Source of the DNA: Jiangella endophytica
GTDB taxonomy: Bacteria; Actinomycetota; Actinomycetes; Jiangellales; Jiangellaceae
Assembly (NCBI RefSeq): GCF_003427025.1
Contig: NZ_QVAI01000020.1
Coordinates: 62,001 to 126,000 of the forward strand
Length of the DNA stretch: 64,000 nt
Reading direction: 5' to 3'
The position numbers and the translations under genes were made by a program. The notes below the pieces were generated by a model. It saw only the letters and a program-made list of their open reading frames with translations. It searched no databases and was not told the origin of the DNA. Positions 18,820 through 27,612 of this stretch are shown one piece after another; the stretch's first letter is position 1; the number at the start of each line of letters is the position of its first letter.

Positions 18820-20346
18820 TCAGCGCAGCGACGGCTGGCCCGGCTCGTCCTCCTCCTGCGCCGACAGCTCGAGGACCGAGATGCCGGTCGCCGCGTTCGC
18901 GCCGCGGCCGATCGCGTCGTAGACCTCCGGACGCGACGACTTGAGGAACCGGGCCCAGAGCACGCCGATGAGCGCGGCGACGACGAACAGGCCGGGGAGG
19001 ATCCACCGCTCCGGCGCGCTCGGCGCGACCCCGATGAGGATGTCGTAGTTCGCGATCGCCAGGATCACGACGATCACCAGCAGGATCAGCGCCAGCACCG
19101 GAGCGATGACCCGTCGCCACGCGTTCTCACCGGACGGGTGCCGGGCGAAGAACGCGAGCACGCCCACGGCGGTCACCGTCACCAGCGTCAGCACGCCGAA
19201 CCCGCCCGTGGTGCCGAGGTAGAAGAACAGCTGCACCAGCGGGTCGAGGTCGAAGAACACGTAGACCAGGATGACGACCAGGCCGATGACGCTCTGCACG
19301 ATCGACGCGGCCACCGGGGCGCCCGACGACGCCGACGTGCGGCCGAGCGCGCTGGGCAGCACGCGCTCGCGGCCGAGCGCGAAGACGTACCGGGCGACGG
19401 TGTTGTGGAACGAGATCATCGCGGCGAGGACCGAGGTGATGAACAGCGCCGAGCCGATGTCCACCCACGTGCTGCCGAGGAACTCGCCGGCCAGCACGAA
19501 GATGGTCTGGTCGGCGTTCTGCTGGGAGAACGCGACGATGTTGTCCGGGCCGGTCGCCACCGACATCGCCCACGACGCGAGCACGTACACCGCGGCGACG
19601 ACCACGATCGAGATGTACGTGGCCAGCGCGATGGTCCGCTTCGGGTCGCGCGACTCCTCCGAGTACACGACCGACGCCTCGAAGCCGACGAAGCCGAGCA
19701 CCGCGAGCACCAGGATCGCGCCGGCGCCGGACTCGAACAGGTTGCCGATCTGCAGCGTGTCGAAGGACACCTCGCCGTCGGCCGGGTTCCCGACGCTGGC
19801 GATCGAGTAGATGATGATGATCGCCATCTCGGCGAGCAGCAGCACCGCGAGGACCGTGCCGTTGACGTCGATGCGCAGCACGCCGAGGAATCCGACGATC
19901 GCCCAGGCGATCAGCGCGATCACCCACCACTCGAGGGTGATGCCGAACCAGGCGTCCAGCTGCGGGGAGGCGGCGACGCCGATGATGCCGTAGAGGCCGA
20001 CCTGCAGCAGGTTGTACGCCAGCAGCGCCATGTACGCGGCGGCGACGCCGGCTGGCCGGCCCAGGCCGTGGGTGACGTAGGTGTAGAACGCGCCGGCGTT
20101 GGTGATGTGCCGCGACATCGCGACGTAGCCGACGCTGAACAGCGCCAGCAGCGCGGCGATGGCGGCGAACGCGATGGGCAGGCCGATGATGCCGGTGACC
20201 GCGAAGCCGGTGGTGACGACGCCGGCGACGACCGTGAGCGGTGTCGCGGCGCTGAGGACGAAGAACACGACGGCGGGGACGCCGAGCCTGTTGCTGGCGA
20301 GCGTCCGCGATACGCGGTCGGCGCCCAGGCGGCTCGAATGGGACAC
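18820..20346 (-). CDS. APC-superfamily amino acid/amine permease
   Basis: A 508-residue inner-membrane transporter with 12 or more hydrophobic segments. The first helix (FFVLSAATPLTVVAGVV) and the SEESRDPKRTIALATYIS segment before helix 7 are typical of amino acid-polyamine-organocation permeases. The GTG at 20346 has AAGGAG 8 bases upstream; a longer in-frame start at 20439 would add only unstructured Pro/Arg-rich sequence. The C-terminal 40 residues are hydrophilic and acidic. Genes for a GPP34 protein and a copper amine oxidase follow on the upstream side, suggesting import of an amine or amino acid that is then oxidised. Substrate specificity cannot be read directly. Confidence 0.9.
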   Translation of the reverse strand: MSHSSRLGADRVSRTLASNRLGVPAVVFFVLSAATPLTVVAGVVTTGFAVTGIIGLPIAFAAIAALLALFSVGYVAMSRHITNAGAFYTYVTHGLGRPAGVAAAYMALLAYNLLQVGLYGIIGVAASPQLDAWFGITLEWWVIALIAWAIVGFLGVLRIDVNGTVLAVLLLAEMAIIIIYSIASVGNPADGEVSFDTLQIGNLFESGAGAILVLAVLGFVGFEASVVYSEESRDPKRTIALATYISIVVVAAVYVLASWAMSVATGPDNIVAFSQQNADQTIFVLAGEFLGSTWVDIGSALFITSVLAAMISFHNTVARYVFALGRERVLPSALGRTSASSGAPVAASIVQSVIGLVVILVYVFFDLDPLVQLFFYLGTTGGFGVLTLVTVTAVGVLAFFARHPSGENAWRRVIAPVLALILLVIVVILAIANYDILIGVAPSAPERWILPGLFVVAALIGVLWARFLKSSRPEVYDAIGRGANAATGISVLELSAQEEDEPGQPSLR

Positions 20347-20413
20347 GGGGGACTCTCCTTGATCGGATCTGCGGATCTCCGTCGTTGGGGGTCGAGGTCG
20401 CGCCGGAGGTCTG

Positions 20414-21037
20414 CTATCTGGGGCTGAGGGTGGCGTCACCCACAGCTGCTTCGGTATGGGCCAGGACCTCGCGCATCGACATGGGCATCGATCCGACCGC
20501 GGCGGCGATGTGGCGCAACGTGACGGCGTCGCCGTCCCACCACACCCCCTTGGTGAAGCCGGTCACCGCGACCAGTCCGGCGAGCATGGCGTCGTGGAAG
20601 TCGAGTGGGTCGCCGCGGTTGACCAGTCCGTACAGCCGGTCGCTGGGCCAGGCGGCGACCTTCGGGTCGACCGGCAGGTACCGGACGGAGCTCCCGAACA
20701 GCTTGCGGGACTTGACCGGTTCGATCTCACCCTCGCGGGTCAGGCGGACCGCGACCCGCTCGAGCGCGCTCTGGGACAGGAACGCCAGCCAGGTACGCAG
20801 CGACCGGGTCTGCTGGTCGGCTGTGAGCTGGCGGACGATGCGGTACCCCAGGTCATCGGCCGGCGGCTGGGCGCCGGTCAGTGACAGCGTCCCCGACGCG
20901 ACGTGCAGGTTGTTGTTGAGGATCAGCTCGCCGAGCAGCGCGCCGGCCAGCCCGAGCCCTGCGGCTCGTGGGTTCAGCCGGAGCTTGCCGCTGCCGACGT
21001 CGTGAACGATGTGGAAGAAGTCATTGGCCAGTAGCAC
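20414..21037 (-). CDS. GPP34 (Golgi phosphoprotein 3-like) family protein
   Basis: A 207-residue protein of the GOLPH3/VPS74 fold, common in Actinomycetota. The GTG at 21037 is used because the family normally opens with a sequence like LLANDFFHIVHDVGSGKLRLN, and GGAGG lies 10 bases upstream. The ORF extends further, but only with low-complexity Pro/Arg sequence. The helical core (LALLGELILNNNL-type) and the C-terminal SMREVLAHTEAAVG helix are present. Eukaryotic relatives bind phosphoinositides; the bacterial role is unknown. It is 67 bases upstream of the permease gene in the same direction, so the two may be co-transcribed. Confidence 0.8.
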   Translation of the reverse strand: MLLANDFFHIVHDVGSGKLRLNPRAAGLGLAGALLGELILNNNLHVASGTLSLTGAQPPADDLGYRIVRQLTADQQTRSLRTWLAFLSQSALERVAVRLTREGEIEPVKSRKLFGSSVRYLPVDPKVAAWPSDRLYGLVNRGDPLDFHDAMLAGLVAVTGFTKGVWWDGDAVTLRHIAAAVGSMPMSMREVLAHTEAAVGDATLSPR

Positions 21038-21325
21038 TCCGCCAGCACCTCCACCCCGGATGCGAGGACCGGGATGGGACGGGACAGCCGGGGCCATACG
21101 CGACAGGGACAGGCGCGCTCCCACCCATGAGACGCACGTTTCGGACCGGTAACGGTGCTCGCGGTGCCGGGTTCCGATTCACGCCCGGTAGTTTGTCTGC
21201 CTTTGTCCGCTGAGACAAGAGGCAATTTCATCGGTAATGCGTAGGAGGTCCGTGACGCCTTACATAGTCGCTTTGCGGCGCAATGTCTTGACGACATCGG
21301 TACCGGGCGGGAAGTCTATGCCGTT
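21038..21325. promoter_or_regulatory. divergent intergenic region, GPP34 / amine oxidase
   Basis: This 288-base gap between divergent genes holds a relatively AT-rich core (about 21195-21300) that should contain both promoters. On the minus strand TTGTCT near 21220 followed by an AAACTA stretch is one possible pair. I see no convincing operator, small gene or RNA structure. Confidence 0.35.
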
Positions 21326-23266
21326 GTGACGGTCACGCCCGTGCGCACGCACCCGCTCCAGCGCCTGTCCGCGGACGAGATCCGCGCGGCACGCGCTCTC
21401 ATCGACGACAACGGCCTGGTCACCGGGGCGACGAAGTTCGCCCTGCTCGGCCTGGACGAACCGGACAAGCTCACGGTGCTCGGTCACCGTGAGGGCGACC
21501 CGGTCGACCGCCGGGTCCGTGCGGTCCTGCTCGACCTCGAGACCGGCGCCGCGCGCACCGTCATCGCGTCGCTGACCCGCGGGGTCGTCGACTCCGTCGA
21601 GGCGATCGACCCGGTCACCGACGGCCAGCCGCCGATCCTGCTCGAGGAACTGGTCACCGTCGACGAGATCGTCAAGGCCGACGCCGGCTGGCGCGAGGCG
21701 ATGGCCCGCCGCGGCATCACCGACCTCGACCTCGTCCGCCCCTGCCCGCTGTCGGCCGGCAACTTCGGCATCCCCAGCGAGCGTGGCCGCCGGGTGCTGC
21801 ACGTGCTGTCGTTCCTGCAGAACCGGCCCGAGGACCACGCGTGGGCGCACCCGATCGACGGCGTCGTCGCCTATGTCGACACCATCGAGAAGAAGGTCCT
21901 CGAGCTCATCGACGACGCCGTCCTCCCGGTCCCGGAGGAGGAGGCGAACCACGACGACCCCGCCTACACCGGGCCGCCGCGCACCACGCTGAGGCCGATC
22001 GAGATCACCCAGCCCGAGGGGCCGAGTTTCACCGTCGAGGACGACGTCGTCACCTGGGAGAACTGGACCTTCCGAGTCGGCTTCGACCCGCGTGAGGGGC
22101 TGGTCCTGCACCAGCTCTCCTGGCGCGACGGCGACCGTGTGCGCCCGGTCGTCTACCGCGCCTCGCTGGCCGAGATGGTGGTCCCGTACGCCGACCCCAG
22201 CCCCGTGCGGTTCTGGCAGAGCTACTTCGACGTCGGCGAGTACCTGCTCGGCCAGCAGGTCAACTCGCTGGAGCTGGGCTGCGACTGCCTCGGCGAGATC
22301 CACTACTTCGACGCCGTCCTGGCCGACGGCGACGGCGTGCCGCGCGAGGTCCGCAACGCCGTCTGCCTGCACGAAGAGGACTACGGCGTGCTCTGGAAGC
22401 ACACCGACATCTTCACCGAGTCGGCCGAGACCCGGCGGCAGCGGCGGCTGGTCATCTCGTTCTTCGTCACCGTCGGCAACTACGACTACGGCTTCTACTG
22501 GTACCTGTACCTCGACGGGACGATCCAGCTGGAGGTCAAGGCCACCGGCGTCGTGGCGACGTCGTCGTACAAGCCCGACAGCGCCTACGCCTCGGAGGTG
22601 GCGCCCGGCCTCGGCGCGCCCTACCACCAGCACCTCTACTGTGCCCGGCTGGACATGATGGTCGACGGCCTCGACAACGCCGTCGACGAGCTGGAGGTCC
22701 AGCCGCTGCCCATCGGCCCGGCCAACCCCAACGGCAACGCGTTCTCCCGGCGCTCCACCCGGCTGCGCACCGAGGCGGAGGGCGCACGGGCGGCCGACCC
22801 GCTGGCCGGGCGCACGTGGCGGATCTCCAGCTCCGACTCGACGAACCGGCTCGGCCGCCCCGTCGCGTACGAGCTGCGTCCCGAGGGCCGGCCGCTGCTG
22901 CTCGCCGACCCGGCCTCGGCGACGGCGAACCGGGCGGCGTTCGCCACCAAGTCGCTCTGGGTCACCCGCTACGACCCCGACGAGCGGTTCCCGGCCGGCG
23001 ACCACATCAACCAGCACCCGGGCGGTGCGGGCCTGCCGGCGTACGTCGCGGCCGACCGCGCCATCGAGGACCAGGACATCGTCCTGTGGCACACCTTCGG
23101 CGCCGTGCACTACCCGCGGCCGGAGGACTGGCCGGTCATGCCGGTGGAGTACAGCGGCTTCACGCTCCGGCCGGTCGGTTTCTTCGACCGCAACCCGACG
23201 CTGGACGTGCCGGTCACCCCGTCCGCTCACTGCGGGCACCACGGCCACGGCGACCATCACCACTGA
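21326..23266 (+). CDS. copper amine oxidase (topaquinone enzyme)
   Basis: A 646-residue enzyme that oxidises primary amines to aldehydes with release of ammonia and hydrogen peroxide. The cofactor tyrosine is Tyr386 in the NYDYG motif (self-processed to topaquinone), the catalytic base is Asp302 in YFDVGEY, and copper ligands His434 and His436 lie in HQH. The third ligand is in the WHTFGAVHYPRPEDW segment near residue 595. No signal peptide is seen, so it is probably cytoplasmic, as for the Arthrobacter enzymes. The extreme C-terminus is a His-rich tail (HCGHHGHGDHHH) beyond the normal fold, which could bind or deliver copper. It is near an amino-acid/amine permease. The GTG start has only a weak ribosome site. 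Confidence 0.93.
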   Translation: MTVTPVRTHPLQRLSADEIRAARALIDDNGLVTGATKFALLGLDEPDKLTVLGHREGDPVDRRVRAVLLDLETGAARTVIASLTRGVVDSVEAIDPVTDGQPPILLEELVTVDEIVKADAGWREAMARRGITDLDLVRPCPLSAGNFGIPSERGRRVLHVLSFLQNRPEDHAWAHPIDGVVAYVDTIEKKVLELIDDAVLPVPEEEANHDDPAYTGPPRTTLRPIEITQPEGPSFTVEDDVVTWENWTFRVGFDPREGLVLHQLSWRDGDRVRPVVYRASLAEMVVPYADPSPVRFWQSYFDVGEYLLGQQVNSLELGCDCLGEIHYFDAVLADGDGVPREVRNAVCLHEEDYGVLWKHTDIFTESAETRRQRRLVISFFVTVGNYDYGFYWYLYLDGTIQLEVKATGVVATSSYKPDSAYASEVAPGLGAPYHQHLYCARLDMMVDGLDNAVDELEVQPLPIGPANPNGNAFSRRSTRLRTEAEGARAADPLAGRTWRISSSDSTNRLGRPVAYELRPEGRPLLLADPASATANRAAFATKSLWVTRYDPDERFPAGDHINQHPGGAGLPAYVAADRAIEDQDIVLWHTFGAVHYPRPEDWPVMPVEYSGFTLRPVGFFDRNPTLDVPVTPSAHCGHHGHGDHHH

Positions 23267-23292
23267 AGTGATCACGTTGAGTAGGGGTCTCA

Positions 23293-23326
23293 CCGCTCCA
23301 CCAGGCATGCATACCTGGTGGAGCGG
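23293..23326 (+). terminator. hairpin terminator after the copper amine oxidase
   Basis: A 13-bp perfect stem (CCGCTCCACCAGG at 23293-23305 with its complement at 23314-23326) and an 8-base loop are extended by an outer GGGGT/ACCCC pairing across an internal loop. It begins 27 bases after the oxidase stop. Confidence 0.82.
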
Positions 23327-23547
23327 GAGAACCCCTGGTGATGCGCGCGACGTGCACCGGGTCGGACGCGCCGTCATCCGGCCCGACCCGCGATTCGACG
23401 GAGGTCGAAGCGGCGGAGCCGAGCTTCCGTCATCTGTCGGGTGCCATGTCACCGGGTAGCCGGTACCGTCGCTGAGCACCATTCTCATCACGGACCGGAC
23501 CGGCTCCGGCCCGCGATGAGGCACGTGCACGGTGAGACGGAGACCGC

Positions 23548-26199
23548 ATGAAGAAGATCGTCGCCGCGCTCGCGCCGGCGGCATTGTCGGCAGGCCTCTT
23601 GACGGTGCCCATGGCGGGCGTTCCGTCGGCCAACGAGGCCCTGCCGCAATGGCCGGAGGTGGGCAGTGCGCGGGTCGTCCCGCTCCAGGAGACGGGCTCG
23701 CCGGGCGAGCGCCTCAACCTGATCGTCATCTGTGACGGCTACCAGGCCGACGAGATCGACCGGTGCGAGCAGGACGTCGACCGCAACCAGGCCATCCAGT
23801 GGGGTGTGGAGCCGTTCCGCACCTACCGCGACTACATCAACGTCTACCTGCTGCAGATCGTGTCGCCGGACTCCGGCGTGCGCCGCGACCCGGAGGAGGA
23901 CGCCTCCAACGAGGTCAGGGACCGCAAGAACACGCCGCTGCGGCTCTGGTACTCCGACGGGCTGACGAACCCGCTGGCCCGCGGCATCACGTACGGCTCG
24001 GCGCTGGACCCGGGCGGCTGCCCCGGCCACCCGTCGGGCAGCGCGAACCCCACCTACCCGCTGGCGCCCGGCATCCTCGGCGACACCCGCTGCAGCGGCA
24101 ACCAGCAGCGGGCCATGTACCTGAACTCCTACGTCGCGCCGGCGCTGGGGCTGGAGCCGGGCGTGTTCCGGCCGACCGGCGGCTCGACCTCAGGCCCGCA
24201 GAACGTGCAGACGCTGGCGATCTCGAACACCTTCACCTACGGCGGCATCGGCGGCCGCGACGCGACGGCGTCCGGCGGCAGCCCGCAGTCGCCGCTGATC
24301 TCGCTGCACGAGTTGGGCCACTCGCTGGGCACGCTGGCCGACGAGTACCCCTACTCCGACCGGCCGACCCCCGGCCCGCCGCACGGCAACAACGAGCCCA
24401 GCTCGTTCCACCACACGCGGCAGACGTCGGAGCAGCTGACCGCCAACCAGGCCAAGTGGTGGCGCTGGCTGGGCGAGGAGAGCCTGTCCGGCGGCCCGAT
24501 CCGCGCCGCCGACGACGACGGCTACGAGAGCGGCACCTACAACGGCTCGAACGTCTGGCGGCCGAGCTCGCACTCGATGATGCGCTGGATCGGCTTCTAC
24601 TTCGACCAGGTCGGCCTCGAGCACATGGTCGCCCGGGTCACCGGCCAGCGCGACAAGGGCCAGATGAGCCTGTTGCACACGCCCGCCGGCACCGTCGCCC
24701 GCGACGGCGTGCTCTGGCTGGAGACCACCCATCCGCGCTTCCACGACCTGCAGGTGACGTGGCGCAGCGGCGGCCCGGACGGCCCGGTCCTCGCGACCGG
24801 CACCCGCAACCTCGACCTGGCGGAGCTGGGCCTCGCGCCCGGCACCGTCGTGCACGTCGAGGTCCGTGACCCGGTCGGCCCGGACGGCATCGACTGGGTC
24901 CGCAACCCGTCGACGAACAACACGGCGACCGACTCCGGCTACAACGGCCCGCGATTCGTGCAGACCCGCACCTGGACGGTCGGCGACACGACGGCCGCGC
25001 CGGACGCCGTCGCGCCGGAGATCACCGGCTCGACGCCCACGATCCGCCCGGTGTCCGGCGACGAGGTCGTCTTCGTCGAGACCACCCACCCGGCCGACCG
25101 CGTCCTCGACGTCGCGTGGACGCTGAACGGCGCGGCGGTCGCCGCCACCGGTGACGGCCGGACACTCGACCTCGGCGCGCTGGACCTGCCGGCCGGCACG
25201 CACGAGCTGACGGCGACGCTGACCGACCCGGCCGCGCCGGGCGCCTCGGACTCCGTCGCCTGGACCGTCGACAACGCCCTGCCGACGGCGCCGCGGACCC
25301 TGTCCGAGCCGCTCACCACGGTGACGTCGGACGCCGAGCACGGCGTCTACTTCGACGGCTGGGACATGTGGCTGCAGCCGCAGGACGACCGCACCGGCTA
25401 CGAGGGCGAGCCGTACGTCGTCGGCGAGCTGCGGCTCAACGGCGACGGCTGGTTCAACTACTTCGGGTTCCCGGAGCAGCCGATGCCCGAGTCGCCGTTC
25501 GAGTTCCGCCACTCCGGCCAGGTCGTCAAGGCGCTGACCTACGGCAACCTGGGCACCGGCGGGCTGTCGAAGGCCGCGTTCGAGCAGAACTACGGGCCCG
25601 ACGACCCGAACGGCCCGTTCGTGCCCGGCTACGGCACGCACACCGTCGAGCACCGCGCCGTCGACCCGGCCGGCAACATCGGCGAGGCGGAGTCGTACAC
25701 CGCGACGGTGCTGCCCGGCGCGCAGCTCGAGTGCACCCGCACGATCACCGGCCAGCAGGCCGGCGCGCTGCTGGTGACCAGCGGCGTCACCTGCATCGAC
25801 GATGCCCGGGTGGCCGGCACCGTCACGGTGCGCTCCGGCGCGTCGCTGGTGGTGCGGAACAGCACCGTCACCGGCAGCCTGCTGGCCGACGGCGCCACCG
25901 AGGTGCAGCTGCTCGGCTCGACGCTCGCCGGCCAGGTGCGCGTCACGGGCACCGTCGACGGCGTCACCGCGGCGGGGTCGACGTTCCGTGGCTCGGTCGC
26001 GCTGACCGGCAACGGCCGGATCCCGGGCAACCAGTCGGAGGAACGGTACACGCGGTACGGCGAGGAGTACGGGCCGATCCTGGCGGGCAACTCGTTCGCC
26101 GGGCGGCTCAGCTGCTCCGGCAGCAGCGCGCCGGTGAGCGACTTCGGCGCGGCGAACGAGCTCCGCGGCGTCGCGACCGGGGAGTGCTCCGGGCTCTGA
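23548..26199 (+). CDS. secreted M64-type zinc metallopeptidase with C-terminal beta domains
   Basis: An 883-residue exported protein. A signal peptide (KKIVAALAPAALSAGLLTV) is followed by an M64 (IgA-peptidase-like) catalytic domain, residues about 45-370. It carries the zinc motif HELGHSLGTLADEY starting at His254, with His258 and a downstream acidic ligand, and Glu255 as the catalytic base. Residues about 390-600 hold two similar Ig-like units (each with an ETTHP strand), then a third beta region. The last 150 residues are a short-repeat Val/Thr/Gly beta-solenoid-like stretch that may bind the cell surface. It is likely an extracellular protease. A very strong palindrome follows the stop. 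Confidence 0.88.
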   Translation: MKKIVAALAPAALSAGLLTVPMAGVPSANEALPQWPEVGSARVVPLQETGSPGERLNLIVICDGYQADEIDRCEQDVDRNQAIQWGVEPFRTYRDYINVYLLQIVSPDSGVRRDPEEDASNEVRDRKNTPLRLWYSDGLTNPLARGITYGSALDPGGCPGHPSGSANPTYPLAPGILGDTRCSGNQQRAMYLNSYVAPALGLEPGVFRPTGGSTSGPQNVQTLAISNTFTYGGIGGRDATASGGSPQSPLISLHELGHSLGTLADEYPYSDRPTPGPPHGNNEPSSFHHTRQTSEQLTANQAKWWRWLGEESLSGGPIRAADDDGYESGTYNGSNVWRPSSHSMMRWIGFYFDQVGLEHMVARVTGQRDKGQMSLLHTPAGTVARDGVLWLETTHPRFHDLQVTWRSGGPDGPVLATGTRNLDLAELGLAPGTVVHVEVRDPVGPDGIDWVRNPSTNNTATDSGYNGPRFVQTRTWTVGDTTAAPDAVAPEITGSTPTIRPVSGDEVVFVETTHPADRVLDVAWTLNGAAVAATGDGRTLDLGALDLPAGTHELTATLTDPAAPGASDSVAWTVDNALPTAPRTLSEPLTTVTSDAEHGVYFDGWDMWLQPQDDRTGYEGEPYVVGELRLNGDGWFNYFGFPEQPMPESPFEFRHSGQVVKALTYGNLGTGGLSKAAFEQNYGPDDPNGPFVPGYGTHTVEHRAVDPAGNIGEAESYTATVLPGAQLECTRTITGQQAGALLVTSGVTCIDDARVAGTVTVRSGASLVVRNSTVTGSLLADGATEVQLLGSTLAGQVRVTGTVDGVTAAGSTFRGSVALTGNGRIPGNQSEERYTRYGEEYGPILAGNSFAGRLSCSGSSAPVSDFGAANELRGVATGECSGL

Positions 26200-26213
26200 C
26201 GGACGCTCATCTC

Positions 26214-26249
26214 GCGGGGCACCACCGCCGGCCGGCGGTGGTGCCCCGC
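26214..26249. terminator. 36-base perfect palindrome, terminator of the peptidase gene
   Basis: A perfect 18+18 inverted repeat is centred between 26231 and 26232, forming a 16-bp stem with a GGCC tip. It starts 15 bases after the peptidase stop and ends 21 bases before the glycosylase start, so the latter needs its own promoter or reads through. Confidence 0.85.
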
Positions 26250-26269
26250 ACTGCGTCTACGCTGCCTCG

Positions 26270-26848
26270 ATGGGATTCACGCGGGCGGAGCTGGAGGCCT
26301 TCCGCGACGCGACGCTGCCGGACCTCGTCGGGCCGGACCCCCGGCTGCTGTTCGTCGGCATCAACCCGGGCCTCATGACGGTGGCCGTGCAGACCCACTT
26401 CGGCCGGCCCGGCAACAGGTTCTACCCGGCGCTGCTGCGGGCCGGCATCATCGACCGGCCGATCGACGTCGCCGGCGGAACCTCCGCCGCGGACGACGCG
26501 TACCTGACGGGCCGCGGGCTGGGCATCACCAACCTGGTGGCCCGGGCGACCGCGCGCGCCGACGAGCTGAGCGCCGCGGAGCTGGCGGCCGGCGCCGCCG
26601 TCCTCGAGGAGAAGGTGGCCCGGCTCGCTCCGGCGGTGGTGGCCGTCCTCGGCATCACCGCGTACCGGGCCGCCTTCCGCCGGCCGGGAGCGGTGGCCGG
26701 CCGGCAGCCGCAGACCCTCGGCGGCGCGCAGCTGTGGGTGCTGCCGAACCCGAGCGGGCTCAATGCGCACGAGACCCCGGACAGCCTGGCGGCGGCCTAC
26801 CGCGAGGCGGCGGTCGCGGCCGGCCTCGACCTCGCTCCGGTCAGCTGA
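26270..26848 (+). CDS. mug: G/U(T) mismatch-specific DNA glycosylase
   Basis: A 192-residue uracil-DNA-glycosylase-superfamily enzyme of the Mug/TDG branch, which removes uracil or modified bases opposite guanine and starts base-excision repair. The catalytic loop GINPG (residues 30-34) and the second motif NPSGLNAH (160-167), which wedges into the DNA helix, are intact. The middle HFGRPGNRFYPAL segment also matches. Length is in the normal range (about 170-200). The ATG follows the palindromic terminator by 21 bases without a strong ribosome site. The end overlaps the convergent LysE gene by 8 bases. Confidence 0.88.
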   Translation: MGFTRAELEAFRDATLPDLVGPDPRLLFVGINPGLMTVAVQTHFGRPGNRFYPALLRAGIIDRPIDVAGGTSAADDAYLTGRGLGITNLVARATARADELSAAELAAGAAVLEEKVARLAPAVVAVLGITAYRAAFRRPGAVAGRQPQTLGGAQLWVLPNPSGLNAHETPDSLAAAYREAAVAAGLDLAPVS

Positions 26849-27458
26849 CCGCGACGAACGTGCCGAGCCCGATCATCAGCACCCCGCTGCTCGCCCGCTG
26901 GCGCACCTGCCAGCGCTCGCTGCGCGCGAGGCGGGCGTGCAGCCGGTCGGCGGCGAACGCCACGGCGACGTCGGCCGCCAGCACGACCACCACCACGATC
27001 AGCCCGAGCACCATCAGGACCACCGCCGGCTGCGCCCGATCGGGGTGCACGAACTGCGGCAGCAGCGCCATGAAGTACAGCGCCGTCTTCGGGTTCAGCG
27101 TCTCGACGACCACCCCCTGCGCCAGTGGGGACCGCGAGTAGGCGCCGTCGCCGGCCGCGAACCCGTCGAGTCGCCGCCGCCGGATGGCCTGGACGCCGAG
27201 CACCGCCAGGTAGCCGGCGCCGACGTACTTGACCAGCGCGTACGCCGCCGGGCTGGCCGCAAGCAACGCGGCCAGCCCGGCGGCGGCCGCGCATACGTGG
27301 ACGACCGTGCCGATGGCGTTGCCCAGCGCCGACAGCAGCCCCGGCCCCCGCCCGCCGTGCAGCGTCCGGGCCAGGACGTAGAGCATCGCGGGCCCCGGCG
27401 TCACGGCGAATATCACCGCCGTTCCCAGGAACACCATCCATTGATCCGTCGTCGGCAT
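26841..27458 (-). CDS. LysE/RhtB-family exporter
   Basis: A 205-residue membrane protein with six hydrophobic segments and the opening FLGTAVIFAVTPGPAMLYVLARTL (TPGP motif), diagnostic of the LysE family of amino-acid and metabolite exporters. ETLNPKTALYFMALLPQFV is the second signature. The ATG at 27458 gives the usual family length, with GGGGGA a few bases upstream; an in-frame ATG at 27485 is an alternative. It is divergent from the AfsR-like regulator. The exported compound is unknown. Confidence 0.9.
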   Translation of the reverse strand: MPTTDQWMVFLGTAVIFAVTPGPAMLYVLARTLHGGRGPGLLSALGNAIGTVVHVCAAAAGLAALLAASPAAYALVKYVGAGYLAVLGVQAIRRRRLDGFAAGDGAYSRSPLAQGVVVETLNPKTALYFMALLPQFVHPDRAQPAVVLMVLGLIVVVVVLAADVAVAFAADRLHARLARSERWQVRQRASSGVLMIGLGTFVAVS

Positions 27459-27612
27459 GATCGTCCCCCAGACGTCCCCCGTCATGGCCGTCCCGATTCT
27501 TCGGACACCCGCTTGCGGCGCACTTTCCCGCGACTTTCCTGCATCGCGAGACAACGCTGATCGGTCGCAATGCAGTGCGATAAGGTCCGGGCAATCGGAT
27601 GATGGGCGGTAC

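Noticed and set aside
18385-20427. Long frame starting at the well-placed ATG at 18385
   Set aside because: It runs through the FN3 remnant out of frame and then antisense through the amino-acid permease. Only the start site itself is meaningful, as part of the decayed gene.
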